In this document: positions 9,273 through 19,182 of the stretch, piece by piece
Numbering within the stretch: the first letter of the stretch is position 1
How the letters are laid out: every line of letters starts with the position of its first letter
Assembly (NCBI RefSeq): GCF_900102625.1
Contig: NZ_FMZC01000022.1
Coordinates: 1 to 62,721, forward strand
Direction of reading: 5' to 3'
Length of the DNA: 62,721 bases
DNA from: Paracidovorax valerianellae
GTDB taxonomy: Bacteria > Pseudomonadota > Gammaproteobacteria > Burkholderiales > Burkholderiaceae_C
The notes under the pieces: generated by a model
What the model was told of the DNA's origin: nothing
The model's database searches: none
What the model saw: only the letters and a program-made list of their open reading frames with translations
Made by a program: the position numbers and the translations under genes

Positions 9273-11015
9273 TTACTTGGCGTCCTGGATGTCCGCGATG
9301 GTTTTACCGGCCGCGTGGTAACTGCCCGCGGCGGCACGCAGCGCGATGGTGCCCGCGCGGTGTGCGGTGACCTGCATTTCCATCTTCATGGCTTCCATGA
9401 CGGCGATCACGTCGCCCTTGGCCACGGTGTCGCCTTCGGCCACTTTCCACGTCTGCAGCGTGCCGGCGATGGGGGCGGCCACGGCGTTCGGGTCTTCAGC
9501 GGCCTTGTCGGCCGCGCCGGCACCGGCGGGAGCACCGCCCGGTGCCGATTGCAGGCCGCGCAGCAGCTCGGGCGGCAGGCCCAGGGACACGCGGCGCCCG
9601 TCGATCTCCATCGCGGTGCGGACCAATGTGGTGTCGGCCACGGGCTCGGCGCGCAGGGCAGCGGCCAGGTCGGGGGCGAAGTCGGTCTCGATCCAGCGGG
9701 TGTGGACCTTGAAGCCCTCGTCGCCCACGAAGTCCGGATGGCCGATCACCGCGCGGTGGAACGGCAGCACCGAGGCCACGCCTTCGATCTTGAACTCGCT
9801 CAGCGCACGCTTGGCCCGGGCAATCGCCTGCTCGCGCGTGGCGCCGGTCACGATGAGCTTGGCCATCAGCGAGTCGAACGTGCCCGGCACGACCGAGTCG
9901 GACTGCACGCCGCTGTCCACGCGCACGCCGGGGCCGGAGGGCGGTGCGAAGTGGTGCACCGGGCCGGGCGTGGGCAGAAAGCCCCGGCCCACGTCTTCGG
10001 CGTTGATGCGGAACTCGATGGAATGACCCAGCGGCTTGGGCGTTTCGGTGACGGTGAGCGCGTGGCCATCGGCGATGCGCAGCTGCTCCAGCACCAGATC
10101 GATGCCGGTGGTCTGCTCGGTCACCGGGTGCTCGACCTGCAGGCGCGTGTTCACTTCCAGGAACGAGATGGTGCCGTTGCCGCTGAGCAGGAATTCGACC
10201 GTGCCCGCGCTGGTGTAGCCCGCTTCGGCGCAGATGTCGCGTGCGGACTGGTGGATGCGCGCGCGCTGCTCTTCGGAGATGAAAGGCGCGGGGGCTTCTT
10301 CCACCAGCTTCTGGTTGCGCCGCTGCAGCGAGCAGTCGCGCGTGCCCAGCACCAGCACATTGCCGTGCGTGTCGGCCAGCACCTGGGCCTCGATGTGGCG
10401 CGGGCGGTCCAGGAACTGCTCGACGAAGCACTCACCCCGGCCGAAAGCCGTGACGGCCTCGCGCACGGCGGAGTCGTACAGCTCGGCCACTTCATCCATG
10501 CGCCACGCGACCTTCATGCCGCGACCGCCGCCGCCGAACGCCGCCTTGATGATGATCGGCAGGCCGTGCTGCTCGGCAAAGGCCAGCACTTCGCTCGCGT
10601 CGTTCACGGGCTCGGAGGTGCCGGCCACGAGCGGTGCGCCGACCTTGAGGGCGATCTTGCGGGCCTCGACCTTGTCGCCCAGGCGCGCGATGGCGGTGGG
10701 CGAAGGACCGATCCAGGTCAGGCCGGCGTCGATGACGGCCTGCGCGAAGGCCGCGCTTTCCGACAGAAAGCCGTAGCCCGGGTGCACCGCGTCGGCGCCG
10801 CTGCGCTTGGCGATGGCCAGCAGCTTTTCGATGTGCAGGTAGGTGTCGGCCGGCCGGTCGCCGTCCAGGCCGTAGGCCTCGCCCGCCATGCGTGCATGCA
10901 CGGCGTCGATGTCGGCGTTGGCATAGACCGCCACGGAGGCGATGCCGTAGTCGGCGCAGGCACGGGCGATGCGGACGGCGATTTCGCCACGGTTGGCAAT
11001 GAGGACTTTTTTCAT
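9273..11015 (-). CDS. Biotin carboxylase fused to biotin carboxyl carrier domain
   Basis: 580 aa. Residues 1-445 are a biotin carboxylase: [15 protein letters not shown] at the N-terminus, ATP-grasp Gly-rich loop [12 protein letters not shown] near 165, [12 protein letters not shown] near 285. A short Ala/Gly linker leads to a carrier domain whose EAMKMEM motif near 545 holds the biotinylated Lys. It has the general architecture of propionyl-CoA or geranyl-CoA carboxylase alpha chains but is shorter, and no carboxyltransferase gene is nearby. It is the last gene of the 5-oxoproline operon, 63 nt after pxpBC. AccC-like partners are often found with pxpABC, but their exact role is not established as far as I know. 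Confidence 0.9.
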   Translation of the reverse strand: MKKVLIANRGEIAVRIARACADYGIASVAVYANADIDAVHARMAGEAYGLDGDRPADTYLHIEKLLAIAKRSGADAVHPGYGFLSESAAFAQAVIDAGLTWIGPSPTAIARLGDKVEARKIALKVGAPLVAGTSEPVNDASEVLAFAEQHGLPIIIKAAFGGGGRGMKVAWRMDEVAELYDSAVREAVTAFGRGECFVEQFLDRPRHIEAQVLADTHGNVLVLGTRDCSLQRRNQKLVEEAPAPFISEEQRARIHQSARDICAEAGYTSAGTVEFLLSGNGTISFLEVNTRLQVEHPVTEQTTGIDLVLEQLRIADGHALTVTETPKPLGHSIEFRINAEDVGRGFLPTPGPVHHFAPPSGPGVRVDSGVQSDSVVPGTFDSLMAKLIVTGATREQAIARAKRALSEFKIEGVASVLPFHRAVIGHPDFVGDEGFKVHTRWIETDFAPDLAAALRAEPVADTTLVRTAMEIDGRRVSLGLPPELLRGLQSAPGGAPAGAGAADKAAEDPNAVAAPIAGTLQTWKVAEGDTVAKGDVIAVMEAMKMEMQVTAHRAGTIALRAAAGSYHAAGKTIADIQDAK

Positions 11016-11078
11016 GTCAGGGGCTCTGTAAATCGTTGATCGTTGATCGGTAATCGATGGGGCGTAGACGCAGGCCGC

Positions 11079-12737
11079 TCAGGCGGCGGCAGCGCCGCGC
11101 GTGATGGCCTCGAAGTCGCAGATCGGGTTGAAGCGCACCCAGGCATTGACGGGAATCTGCCCCGCGCGGTCCAGGTGGTGGGGCGCGACGGTGCCGATGA
11201 CGGGGTAGCCGCCGGTGAGCGGGTGGTCGGCCAGGAACAGCACGGGCTGGCCGCTCGGCGGCACCTGGATGGCGCCGATGCAGGTGCCTTCGCTGGGCAG
11301 TTCGCCGCCCACGGCGCGCGCCAGGGGTTCGGCGCCCGCCAGGCGGATGCCCACGCGGTTGGACTGGGGCGTGACCTGCCAGCGCTGCGCGGCCAGCAGC
11401 GCGACCGCTTCGGGCGTGAACCAGTCCGTGCGCGGGCCGAGCACCACGTCGAGCGTGATGTCTTCCTCTACCGTCGGCAGGCCTTCGGGTGGCAGCTCGG
11501 GGGCGCCGACCACGGCACTGCCCACCACGGGCCGCACGGCCAGCACGTCGCCGCTGGCCACGGCCGCAGGGCCCACGCGTGCCAGCGTGTCGGTGGCGCA
11601 GCTGCCCAGCACGGGTTTGACGGCGAAACCGCCGCGCACCGCCACGTAGCAGCGCGTGCCGGCCACGGGCTCGCCCACGGCGAGCGTGTCGCCATCGGCC
11701 AGGGCGATGGGCTGGTAGCGCGGCACGGGCCAGCGCACGCCGCTGGCGTTGGTCAACGTCAAGGGCGCATCGGCGCCTGTGACGGCAACGACGGTGTCAC
11801 CGCGGCTGCGCAATTGCAGGCCGCCGTTCACGGTTTCCAGGCAGGCGCCGTCGGAGGCATTGCCGGCCAGGCGATTGGCGGCCTTGCACGCGGTCTGGTC
11901 CATGGCGCCGGAGGCCGAGACGCCCTGGCCCGCCTGGCCGTGGCGGCCCACGTCCTGGAACAGGGTCTGCAGGCCGGCCGAAACCACTTCGAGCGCGGAG
12001 CCCGTGTCGGCAGGTGCGGCATCGGATGCGGGCAGAGTGGCAGGGGTGGCGGACGCTGCGGAAGACTCAGAGCCTTTTTGGCCTCCAGCGCTTGATTCAC
12101 TAAGGGAGTCTGCTACGTTTTTAGTAGCAATATCCACAAAGCGCACGCGGTCACCCGGCTGCAGCAGCGCGGGCTCCGGGCGGCCCAGGTCCCACATGGC
12201 CGCGGGCGTGGTGCCGATGATCTGCCAGCCACCCGGGCTCGCCTGCGGGTACACGCCGCTGAAGGTGCCCGCCAGCCCCACGGCGCCGGCCGGGATGCGG
12301 GTGCGCGGCGTGGTGCGGCGCGGCACGTTCAGGCTGGGGTGCCCGCCCGTGAGGTAGCCGAAGCCCGGGGCAAAGCCGGTGAATGCCACGGTGTATTCGC
12401 TGCCGGTGTGGCGCTGGATCACCTCTTCGGGCGTGATGCCGAGCATGCCCGCCACTTCGGCCAGGTCTTCGCCGTCGTAATGCACGGGGATTTCGACCAG
12501 CGTGGTGCCGCGCTCGGCCTGCGCGCTCACGTCGCGCCGGGCAATGGCCTCGGTCAGGGCGGACAGCGATTGCACCGTCGGCCGGAAGTGGATGAGGATC
12601 GTGCGGGCCGCGGGCACCATCTCGTCGATGCCGGCAATGGGATCGCGCCGCAGCGAGGCGAGGAGCGCCAGGGTCTGGTCGAGATCGTCCAGCTCGACCA
12701 TGAGCGCGTTCAGGTTGACGGTCAGGAAACGCATCAT
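11079..12737 (-). CDS. pxpBC: 5-oxoprolinase subunits PxpB and PxpC fused in one chain
   Basis: 552 aa. Residues ~1-215 are PxpB (KipI/AHS1 family): [13 protein letters not shown] and [14 protein letters not shown]. Residues ~245-550 are PxpC (KipA/AHS2): [35 protein letters not shown] and a C-terminal [10 protein letters not shown]. With PxpA they form the ATP-dependent 5-oxoprolinase that opens pyroglutamate to glutamate. In many bacteria pxpB and pxpC are separate genes. Here the ~25-residue Ser/Gly/Lys-rich junction is encoded by a dispersed genomic repeat (12068-12132) read in frame. The start overlaps the pxpA stop by 4 nt (ATGA), implying translational coupling; a second ATG follows immediately. 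Confidence 0.93.
   Translation of the reverse strand: MMRFLTVNLNALMVELDDLDQTLALLASLRRDPIAGIDEMVPAARTILIHFRPTVQSLSALTEAIARRDVSAQAERGTTLVEIPVHYDGEDLAEVAGMLGITPEEVIQRHTGSEYTVAFTGFAPGFGYLTGGHPSLNVPRRTTPRTRIPAGAVGLAGTFSGVYPQASPGGWQIIGTTPAAMWDLGRPEPALLQPGDRVRFVDIATKNVADSLSESSAGGQKGSESSAASATPATLPASDAAPADTGSALEVVSAGLQTLFQDVGRHGQAGQGVSASGAMDQTACKAANRLAGNASDGACLETVNGGLQLRSRGDTVVAVTGADAPLTLTNASGVRWPVPRYQPIALADGDTLAVGEPVAGTRCYVAVRGGFAVKPVLGSCATDTLARVGPAAVASGDVLAVRPVVGSAVVGAPELPPEGLPTVEEDITLDVVLGPRTDWFTPEAVALLAAQRWQVTPQSNRVGIRLAGAEPLARAVGGELPSEGTCIGAIQVPPSGQPVLFLADHPLTGGYPVIGTVAPHHLDRAGQIPVNAWVRFNPICDFEAITRGAAAA
12068..12132. repeat. Dispersed repeat copy inside the pxpB-pxpC linker
   Basis: The sequence AGAGCC-TTTTT-GGCCTCCAGCGC-TTGATTCACTAAGGGAGTCTGCTA... 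matches the copies at 23904-23971 (inverted) and 46126-46190. In the minus-strand reading it encodes the Lys/Ser/Gly-rich spacer between the two enzyme domains and contains no stop in that frame. Confidence 0.8.
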
Positions 12738-13507
12738 GCCGCCACCGGCTGCGCCGCGAAGGACTCGATGGTCACGCCGGCCTGCTCGAAGCGCTGGCGC
12801 ACCTGGCGCGCGATGGCCACGGCATCGGGGCTGTCGCCGTGCACGCAGATCGAATCGGCGCCGATGCGCACCTGGCTGCCGTCCACGGCTTCGATCACGC
12901 CGTCGGACACCAGGCGCAGCATGCGCTCGGCGATCAGGGCGGAGTCGTGCAGCACGGCACCCTTTTCGCGGCGGGAGACCAGCGTGCCGGTCGGCGTGTA
13001 GGCCCGGTCGGCGAAGGCTTCGGCCACCACGCGCAGGCCGGCGTCGCGCGCCCAGCCGATCAGCGGGGAGCCGGCCAGGGCCACCAGCACCAGGCGGTCG
13101 TCCACCTCGCGCAGGGCGGTGATCACGTCGCGCGCCTGGCGGGCGTCGTGGGCGATGGTGTTGTACAGCGCGCCGTGCGGCTTCACGTAGTGCACCTCGG
13201 TGCCGGCAGCCTTGGCCAGGCCCTGGAGCGCGCCGATCTGGTAGATGACGTCGGCCACGAGGTCGGCGCTGTCCACGTCCATGTTGCGGCGTCCGAAGCC
13301 CACCAGGTCGCGGTAGGCCACGTGCGCACCCACCACGACGTTGCGGGCCTTGGCCTCGCGCAGCGTGCGCAGAATGCCGGCGGCATCGCCGGCGTGGAAG
13401 CCGCAGGCCACGTTGGCACTGCTCACGATGTCCAGCATGGCCGCGTCATCGCCCATGCGCCATGCGCCGAGGCTCTCGCCCAGGTCGCTGTTCAGATCCA
13501 TTTTCAT
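12734..13507 (-). CDS. pxpA: 5-oxoprolinase subunit PxpA (LamB/YcsF family)
   Basis: 257 aa, usual family length. Signature stretches: [14 protein letters not shown] at the N-terminus, [13 protein letters not shown] near 35, and [10 protein letters not shown] near 117, which carry the conserved Asp/His residues of the LamB/YcsF fold. PxpA acts with PxpBC to hydrolyse 5-oxoproline using ATP. Of several ATGs, 13507 (MKMDLNSD) is preferred because AGGAGA lies 6 nt upstream; ATG 13513 would be only 1 nt from it. The gene overlaps pxpBC by 4 nt. A broken copy of its first ~25 codons is found at 17206-17274. Confidence 0.95.
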   Translation of the reverse strand: MKMDLNSDLGESLGAWRMGDDAAMLDIVSSANVACGFHAGDAAGILRTLREAKARNVVVGAHVAYRDLVGFGRRNMDVDSADLVADVIYQIGALQGLAKAAGTEVHYVKPHGALYNTIAHDARQARDVITALREVDDRLVLVALAGSPLIGWARDAGLRVVAEAFADRAYTPTGTLVSRREKGAVLHDSALIAERMLRLVSDGVIEAVDGSQVRIGADSICVHGDSPDAVAIARQVRQRFEQAGVTIESFAAQPVAA

Positions 13508-13621
13508 CGTCATTCTCCTGGCGGTCGGTGCCGCCGCTATCTCAAATATCAGATCTCTCCAACCCACGGGCGCTGGCTGCAGCGCCCCGGCATCGCCTTG
13601 GTGCAGTCTTCGCTGCAGCCG

Positions 13622-14305
13622 TCAGTGCAACTGGCCCGCCGTCTCGCGCACGTCCTGATGCACCGTTAGCGCGGTGCGGATGACCGTTCGCAAGGCCTGC
13701 ACCTGCGTGTCCAGCGCCACGCTGGGCGCGCCGGGCACGCGCGCGGCCTGCTCGGGCAGGTAAGGCACGTGGATGAAACCGCCGCGCGCCGGGGGCTGCT
13801 TGGCCGCTGCACCGCCCGCCTGCTGGGCCAGCCGGTGCATCAGCGCGTAGAAAAGGTGGTTGCAAACGAAAGTGCCGGCCGTGTTGGACACTGCGGCCGG
13901 CAAACCCTCGGCGCGCAGGTCGCGCACGATCGCCTTGATGGGAAGGGTGGAAAAGTACGCCGCCGGCGCCCCGGGCACCACGGCGGTGTCCACGGGCTGC
14001 TGGCCGGCGTTGTCGGTGATGCGGGCGTCGTCCAGGTTGATCGCTACGCGCTCGATCGACACTTCGGTGCGGCCGCCGGCAAGGCCCAGGCAGATCACCA
14101 GCGTGGGCTGCCAGCGGGCCAGCGCCTCGTCGAGCGCCTGTGCGGCCTTGCCGAAGACGCAGGGAAGCTTTTCGGCCTGCACGGTGGCGCCACCGTGCTG
14201 CCAGCCGTCCAGCGCGCGCGCCACTTCCCAGCTGGGGTTGACCGTATCGCGCTCGAAGGGCTCGAAGCCCGTGACGAGCACATGGAAGGGGGTGGCGTCT
14301 GGCAC
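13622..14305 (-). CDS. pcp: Pyrrolidone-carboxylate peptidase
   Basis: 227 aa with GTG start (14305) preceded by GAAAGG; no ATG is available upstream of the conserved [11 protein letters not shown] beginning. The C15-family catalytic triad is visible: Glu in [12 protein letters not shown], Cys in [18 protein letters not shown], and His in [12 protein letters not shown]. The enzyme removes N-terminal pyroglutamate from peptides, producing the 5-oxoproline that the neighbouring PxpABC degrades. It lies 20 nt after the DUF979 gene in the same operon. Confidence 0.95.
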   Translation of the reverse strand: MPDATPFHVLVTGFEPFERDTVNPSWEVARALDGWQHGGATVQAEKLPCVFGKAAQALDEALARWQPTLVICLGLAGGRTEVSIERVAINLDDARITDNAGQQPVDTAVVPGAPAAYFSTLPIKAIVRDLRAEGLPAAVSNTAGTFVCNHLFYALMHRLAQQAGGAAAKQPPARGGFIHVPYLPEQAARVPGAPSVALDTQVQALRTVIRTALTVHQDVRETAGQLH

Positions 14306-14325
14306 TCTGGCGACCTTTCTTTCGT

Positions 14326-15282
14326 CTATCGGAACATCAGGAAGTACAGCAGGAACACGTTGCAGGTGAGCAGCGCCAGGGCCGTCGGCACCTGCGCGCG
14401 GATCACCGCATTCTTGTCCGGCAGCTCCAGCAGCGCGGCGGGCACGATGTTGAAGTTGGCGGCCATCGGGGTCAGCAGCGTGCCGCAGTAGCCCGAGAGC
14501 ATGCCGATCGCGGCCATCACGGCGGGGTCGCCGTGGTACACGCCCAGCAAGATCGGCACGCCCACGCCACCCGTCATGACCGGGAAGGCGGCGAAGCCGT
14601 TGCCCATGATGATGGTGAAGAGCGCCATCCCGATCACGTACACGGCGCAGGCCACGAAGCGGATGTCCATGTTGATGTAGCTGGTGGTGATGTACGCCAC
14701 GGCCTTGCCCACGCCGGCGTCGGAGAACACCAGGCCGAGCATGCCCAGCATCTGCGGCAGCACCAGGGCCCAGCCGAGCGCGTCGGTCAGGCGGCGCGAC
14801 TCGCGCAGGCCCTGCACGGGGCTCTCGCGGGTCAGCCAGCAGGCCAGCGCCAGGGACAGCACGCAGCCGACGCCCAGGCTCACCAGCGTGGTGTTCTTGG
14901 GATCGATCAGCGGCACGCCGCCCACCATCAGGTGCTTGGCCGACAGCGTGCCGATCATGGTGATGACCGGAATCGCCAGCGCGGGAATGAACAGGCGGTT
15001 GCCCAGGCGCTTGGCACTGGTCTGGTATTCGGCCGGGGTGCGGGGCGTGTGCTTGCCCGAACCCACGCCGCCGAAGCCGGCGATGACCGCCATGATCACG
15101 GCGCCGACGCCGACCCAGATGGGCGGCAGCAGGTCGCCGACGAGGAACACCAGGGAGTAAAGGCCCCAGAACAGTCCGCTGGAAAAGCGCTTGGGGTTGC
15201 TGCGGTCGGCCACGGTCATCACCGCGGTGACGGCCAGGATCGCGCCGACGAGGTAGTACAGGTGTTGGATGGTCAGCGTCAT
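14326..15282 (-). CDS. DUF979 membrane protein, putative 5-oxoproline uptake component
   Basis: 318 aa with about nine hydrophobic helices. It begins [22 protein letters not shown] and contains [20 protein letters not shown] and [23 protein letters not shown], which mark DUF979. DUF979 and DUF969 occur as a pair next to pcp in many bacteria and are predicted to form a permease; transport of 5-oxoproline or pyroglutamyl peptides is inferred from context. Starts 2 nt after the DUF969 gene. Confidence 0.88.
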   Translation of the reverse strand: MTLTIQHLYYLVGAILAVTAVMTVADRSNPKRFSSGLFWGLYSLVFLVGDLLPPIWVGVGAVIMAVIAGFGGVGSGKHTPRTPAEYQTSAKRLGNRLFIPALAIPVITMIGTLSAKHLMVGGVPLIDPKNTTLVSLGVGCVLSLALACWLTRESPVQGLRESRRLTDALGWALVLPQMLGMLGLVFSDAGVGKAVAYITTSYINMDIRFVACAVYVIGMALFTIIMGNGFAAFPVMTGGVGVPILLGVYHGDPAVMAAIGMLSGYCGTLLTPMAANFNIVPAALLELPDKNAVIRAQVPTALALLTCNVFLLYFLMFR

Positions 15283-15284
15283 GC

Positions 15285-16037
15285 TTATGCTCCCTTGGCG
15301 CCAGAGATGGCGGCGTTGCCGTTGCCGGCAGCGGATTCGGCGGCGGCGTGCGCTGCCAGTTCACGGGCCAGCGTGCGGTCCAGGCGGTTCAGGCGCCAGG
15401 CATGGATCGCGAAGGCGCAGACGGCGGTCGGGATGCCCCACAGCGCGATGTGGATCGGCTCGACGTCGACACCCGCCTCATGCAGGAAGGTGCTCATCAG
15501 CACGATGGCGCCGAAGGCCACGAAGATGTCTTCGCCGAAGAACAGCCCCACGTTGTCGGTCGCCGCGGAGAAGGCGCGCAGCTTGTGGCGGATGCGGTCC
15601 GGCAGCTTGCCGTAGCGTGCCTCGGTGGCACCTTCGGCCATGGGCGCCAGCAGGGGGCGCACCATCTGGGGATGGCCACCCAGGCTGGTCAGGCCGATGG
15701 CGGCCGTGAGCTGTCGGGCGCCCAGGTAGACGATGAGCAGGCGGCCGGCGGTGGCCGACTTGATGCTGCTGATCCAGTTCTGTGCATGCTGGCGCAGGCC
15801 GTGGCGCTCCAGCAGGCCGATCACTGCCAGGGGCAGCAGGATGATCAGCGGCAGATTGCGCGTCTTGATGAACCCGGTACCGATGGTGGCCAGGATCTTG
15901 TCGATCGGAAACCCGGCAGCGAACGCGGTGGCGATCGCCGTGACGATCACCACCAGCATCGGGTTGAACCGCAGGATAAACCCCACGATGATGACCGCCA
16001 CCCCGATGAGCGGCCACAGATTGACTACGTTTTGCAT
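15285..16037 (-). CDS. DUF969 membrane protein, partner of DUF979
   Basis: 250 aa, first gene of the operon. Hydrophobic N-terminus ([22 protein letters not shown]), then [39 protein letters not shown], and [21 protein letters not shown], the typical DUF969 conserved region. ATG 16037 is chosen because it directly precedes the first TM and follows AAGAAAG. It is the divergent neighbour of a GntR regulator, with a palindromic operator candidate between them. Confidence 0.88.
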   Translation of the reverse strand: MQNVVNLWPLIGVAVIIVGFILRFNPMLVVIVTAIATAFAAGFPIDKILATIGTGFIKTRNLPLIILLPLAVIGLLERHGLRQHAQNWISSIKSATAGRLLIVYLGARQLTAAIGLTSLGGHPQMVRPLLAPMAEGATEARYGKLPDRIRHKLRAFSAATDNVGLFFGEDIFVAFGAIVLMSTFLHEAGVDVEPIHIALWGIPTAVCAFAIHAWRLNRLDRTLARELAAHAAAESAAGNGNAAISGAKGA

Positions 16038-16503
16038 CTTGAACTTTCTTGAATACGTACAGCCTTGGTCTGCCCGGTTCCTTCTTCTTCCAAACCGGAG
16101 CAGGAAGGCGTGTGGCAGACCGTTGGACCCCTTTGCCGGTTCGGAAGGCGCCGGGGCAATGGAGGTTGCTGCCCTGGCTCGGTCTGGTCCGGCACCGCAC
16201 ACAACGCAAATTGCATGCCAATCAATGAACAACAAATCGGTGATCGACCTTTGAAAATATCCCTGTTGTTGAACAATGCATTAGCAATAAGTCGACAACA
16301 TTCACCAACTTGTTTCACGATCTGCCGATTTTGCCCAACAACAGGGAATGCCCCTGCCCCGGACAAACCCTATGAAAAGGGCATTCGAATGCGGTATTCC
16401 ACAGAGTGGATTCTTGCGAGATGGGCCGATCTGCTACAAAGCGTGGGATCCGCATTGCGCCGCTGGCACGACGTGCTGCCCGCTGCTCCCTAACCGCCCA
16501 GGC
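16038..16503. promoter_or_regulatory. Divergent control region of the pxp operon and gntR copy 1
   Basis: 466 bp with no convincing gene. The stretch 16240-16330 is locally A/T-rich and contains the palindrome at 16266-16277, as well as half-site-like ACAAC and TTGTT elements, so both promoters probably lie here. Confidence 0.6.
16266..16277. promoter_or_regulatory. Predicted GntR operator TTGTTGAACAAT
   Basis: An 11-bp palindrome (TTGTT-G-AACAA) plus one base is identical to the one at 22278-22289 in front of the second GntR paralogue. FCD-subfamily GntR proteins typically bind short palindromes of this size. Identity between two otherwise different promoter regions supports a shared operator. 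Confidence 0.7.
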
Positions 16504-17184
16504 ATGACCATCGAAACCCCCACGAACGCCCAGACCCTGAACGAACGCATGGCCGAGCTGATCCGCCAGAAGATCGTCAAGGGCGAGTTCTCGCCCGGCC
16601 AGCGGCTGTCGGAAGCCGCCTTGAGCGAAAGCCTGGAGATCTCGCGCAACACGCTGCGCGAGGTGTTCCGCCTGCTGACCAAGGAAGGCCTCGTCAAGCA
16701 CGAGCCCAATCGCGGCGTGTCGGTGGCCATTCCCAGTATCGCGTCGATCATCGACATCTACCGCGTGCGCCGGCTCATCGAATGCCCGGCCATCGCACAG
16801 GCCTACCCGCGCCATCCCGCCAAGAAGCACCTGCGCGACGCGGTCGATACCGCGGTGCGCTGCCGGGCGTCGGCCGACTGGCAGGGCGTGGGCACGGCCA
16901 ACATGGAGTTCCACATGGCCATCGTGGAGCTGGCCGACAGCGAGCGGCTGAACGTGATGTTCCGGCACGTGCTGGCCGAGCTGCGGCTGGCCTTCGGGCT
17001 GCTGAACGACCCCGAGTTCCTGCACGCGCCCTATGTGGACATGAACGTGAAGATCGTCGACCTGTTCGAGGCCGGCAAGCTGCAGGAAGCGTCGGCACAA
17101 CTCAACGAATACCTCGTGCACTCCGAGCGCATCGTGCTGGCCGTGTATGCCCGGCGCATTTCCGACACCAGCCAGGACCGCTGA
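16504..17184 (+). CDS. GntR-family regulator, FCD subfamily (copy 1)
   Basis: 226 aa. N-terminal winged helix (residues ~10-75): LNERMAELIRQKIVKGEF, PGQRLSEAALSESLEISRNTLREVFRLLTKEGLV. C-terminal all-helical FCD domain (~90-220) with candidate metal-binding His in FHMAIVEL. Start at ATG 16504, after which the conserved domain begins; the frame is open further upstream without RBS. About 85 % identical by eye to the protein at 22429. Transcribed away from the DUF969-pcp-pxp operon, so it probably senses 5-oxoproline or a related acid (inference). Confidence 0.92.
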   Translation: MTIETPTNAQTLNERMAELIRQKIVKGEFSPGQRLSEAALSESLEISRNTLREVFRLLTKEGLVKHEPNRGVSVAIPSIASIIDIYRVRRLIECPAIAQAYPRHPAKKHLRDAVDTAVRCRASADWQGVGTANMEFHMAIVELADSERLNVMFRHVLAELRLAFGLLNDPEFLHAPYVDMNVKIVDLFEAGKLQEASAQLNEYLVHSERIVLAVYARRISDTSQDR

Positions 17185-17205
17185 GCGGCACCGCTGCGCA
17201 CCCCT

Positions 17206-17274
17206 TCACGATGCCCAGCATGGCCGCGTCATCGGCCATGCGCCGAGGCTCTCGCCCAGGTCGCTGTTCAGATC
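17206..17274 (-). pseudogene. Fragment of a second pxpA (5' end only)
   Basis: This ~69-bp stretch matches the start of pxpA (13423-13498) almost base for base: it encodes the [12 protein letters not shown] beginning, then a 7-nt deletion within a CATGCGC duplication breaks the frame. Nothing of the rest of pxpA follows. It looks like a remnant left by duplication or rearrangement of the pxp/gntR locus. Confidence 0.8.
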
Positions 17275-17317
17275 GAACGTTGCCTTTTTTAGTCCTGTAG
17301 TAGTGAGCTGCCCGCAG

Positions 17318-18991
17318 TCACGACGGTTCGCTGCCTAAACGAAACCGGCCCATGGCGACATTGAGCCGAAGGGCTTGGTCCTGCAGGCTTTGGGCGGCTG
17401 CAGCACCTTGCTCCACCAACGCGGCGTTTTGCTGGGTGACTTCGTCCAACGCAGTCACCGCAAGGCTGACCTGGGCGATTTCGTCGCTTTGCCCGAGGCT
17501 GGCTGCGCTCAGGCCGGACAGGATTTGCGTCAGTTGGGCAACGCTGACCACCACTTCGGACATCGTGGCGCCTGCCCGGGCCACGAGCTCGGCCCCCTCG
17601 TCCACGCGAACTTCGCTGCTGTGTATCAAGTCCCGAATCTGCTTGGCCGCTTCGGCACTGCGCCCTGCCAGACTGCGCACCTCGCTGGCTACCACGGCAA
17701 ACCCCCGACCTTGCTCGCCAGCACGCGCGGCTTCCACCGCCGCGTTCAGCGCCAAAATATTGGTCTGAAACGCAATGCCGTCAATGACGCCAATGATGTC
17801 GGCGATGCGCTGGCTGCTGTGGTGAATGTCGTGCATCGTGCGCACCACTTTCTGCACCACATCGCCCCCTCGATGGGCCACTTGAGCGGCCTCTTGCGCC
17901 AGTTGGTCGGCATGGCGGGCTTGTTGTGCGTTGCCGTCCACCGTCGCCGCCAGCTGCTCCAGGCTCGCCGCAGTTTGCTGCAAGTGCGCTGCCGCGCCTT
18001 CGGTGCGCCCGCTCAGGTCTCCATTGCCCGCCGCAACCTCTGCACTGGCCGTGTGAATGGATGCACCGGCGCTGCGGACCTCTTGCACCACATGGTGCAG
18101 GGCTCGAGCCATCTGATCGAGTGTTTGCAGCAAGTCCCCAATTTCATCGTCAGAGCGCGCCTGCAGCCGCACGGTCAAGTCGCCCCCGGCCACACGGGCA
18201 GCGGCAGCGCTGGCCTCTTGCAGCGGCCGCACGATGGAGCGGCGCAGCAGCCAGCTGCACAGTGCCGAAAGCACCACAACGAACACGACGGCCATGGCAC
18301 TGACCCACTGGGCACGGTGCGACTCGCCCACCATGGTTTCGGAGCCCTCCAGCGCTGCGCGTTCAGTCTGGGCCAGCAACACATCCAGGGCGTTCAGATA
18401 AGCGGCCAGTGCCTCTGCATGCCCCTGCAGCTCACGCTGGCTGATCACTTTGGATTCGAGCGAAGCGGACATCAGTGCATCGCGCAGGCGCCCATAGGCC
18501 GTGCGCTGCTCCATCGCTGCGCGCATCGCAACGCGAACCGACTCTGGCACGCTGGGTTGGGCCGTGGCCTGGTCCACCCCGTTGACTCGGGCAGTGTCCT
18601 GTTCTTGCTGCAGACGCATTTCTGCCACCAGCGGAAACACGTCGGTAGAAATCGTGGCACGCAGCGCGATTTGCCCCATCAACACCGACTGCGTCTTCCA
18701 GTCACGCACCATGCGCTCCAGCGGCAACAACTCGCGCACCAACACCTGGGCCTGCCGGGATGTGGTCTGGCCAGACATCCAGCTGACCATGCCCAACACA
18801 CATACCGCCAATGTCAAAACGCCAAACCCCATGGCCAATTTCAGCCCCACGGTCCAACGCATTCGGGCGCGGCGTGGGTCAGGCTGACGGTCGTCCGCCC
18901 ACCCAGGTTTGCGAGGTGTCTGCTCCGTACCTTCCACGGCAGGCAAAGCCAGCGATGCGGATCGAAGATCCCAAGAAGGATGACTGTCCAT
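17318..18991 (-). CDS. Methyl-accepting chemotaxis protein
   Basis: 557 aa. Cytoplasmic N-tail of ~48 residues, TM1 ~50-72 ([20 protein letters not shown]), periplasmic helical ligand domain ~73-230, TM2 ~233-252, HAMP ~252-305, then the signalling domain with the hairpin [23 protein letters not shown] around 420. There is no C-terminal NWETF-like pentapeptide. It lies between the broken pxpA fragment and the TRAP genes, so the attractant may be the same organic or amino acid (inference). The N-terminal extension before TM1 is longer than usual; a later start (MRWTVGLK) is possible. Confidence 0.93.
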   Translation of the reverse strand: MDSHPSWDLRSASLALPAVEGTEQTPRKPGWADDRQPDPRRARMRWTVGLKLAMGFGVLTLAVCVLGMVSWMSGQTTSRQAQVLVRELLPLERMVRDWKTQSVLMGQIALRATISTDVFPLVAEMRLQQEQDTARVNGVDQATAQPSVPESVRVAMRAAMEQRTAYGRLRDALMSASLESKVISQRELQGHAEALAAYLNALDVLLAQTERAALEGSETMVGESHRAQWVSAMAVVFVVVLSALCSWLLRRSIVRPLQEASAAAARVAGGDLTVRLQARSDDEIGDLLQTLDQMARALHHVVQEVRSAGASIHTASAEVAAGNGDLSGRTEGAAAHLQQTAASLEQLAATVDGNAQQARHADQLAQEAAQVAHRGGDVVQKVVRTMHDIHHSSQRIADIIGVIDGIAFQTNILALNAAVEAARAGEQGRGFAVVASEVRSLAGRSAEAAKQIRDLIHSSEVRVDEGAELVARAGATMSEVVVSVAQLTQILSGLSAASLGQSDEIAQVSLAVTALDEVTQQNAALVEQGAAAAQSLQDQALRLNVAMGRFRLGSEPS

Positions 18992-19182
18992 GAAAAACCC
19001 TTGATGATGTCAATGCCCTCCGATGCGTTCCCGCTGAGCGCGGGCGACAGCAGTCGCAGGCTCGACCATGTCGGCATTCAACTCTCAGGCCAAAGGACAA
19101 GCCCATCACGCCCCGTGCTTTGGCCACGGCGGCGTGCGGAGCACCGATCCCTTGAACCAAGAGACATCAGCGGTGCTGCGCT

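Noticed and set aside
9201-11039. Plus-strand frames opposite accC, pxpBC, pxpA and the large effector
   Set aside because: His/Gly/Arg-rich antisense translations typical of GC-rich codon bias; no start signals or motifs.
13622-15364. 580-codon frame ending in Pcp
   Set aside because: The upstream part is an out-of-frame reading of the DUF979 gene; the Pcp homology starts at GTG 14305.
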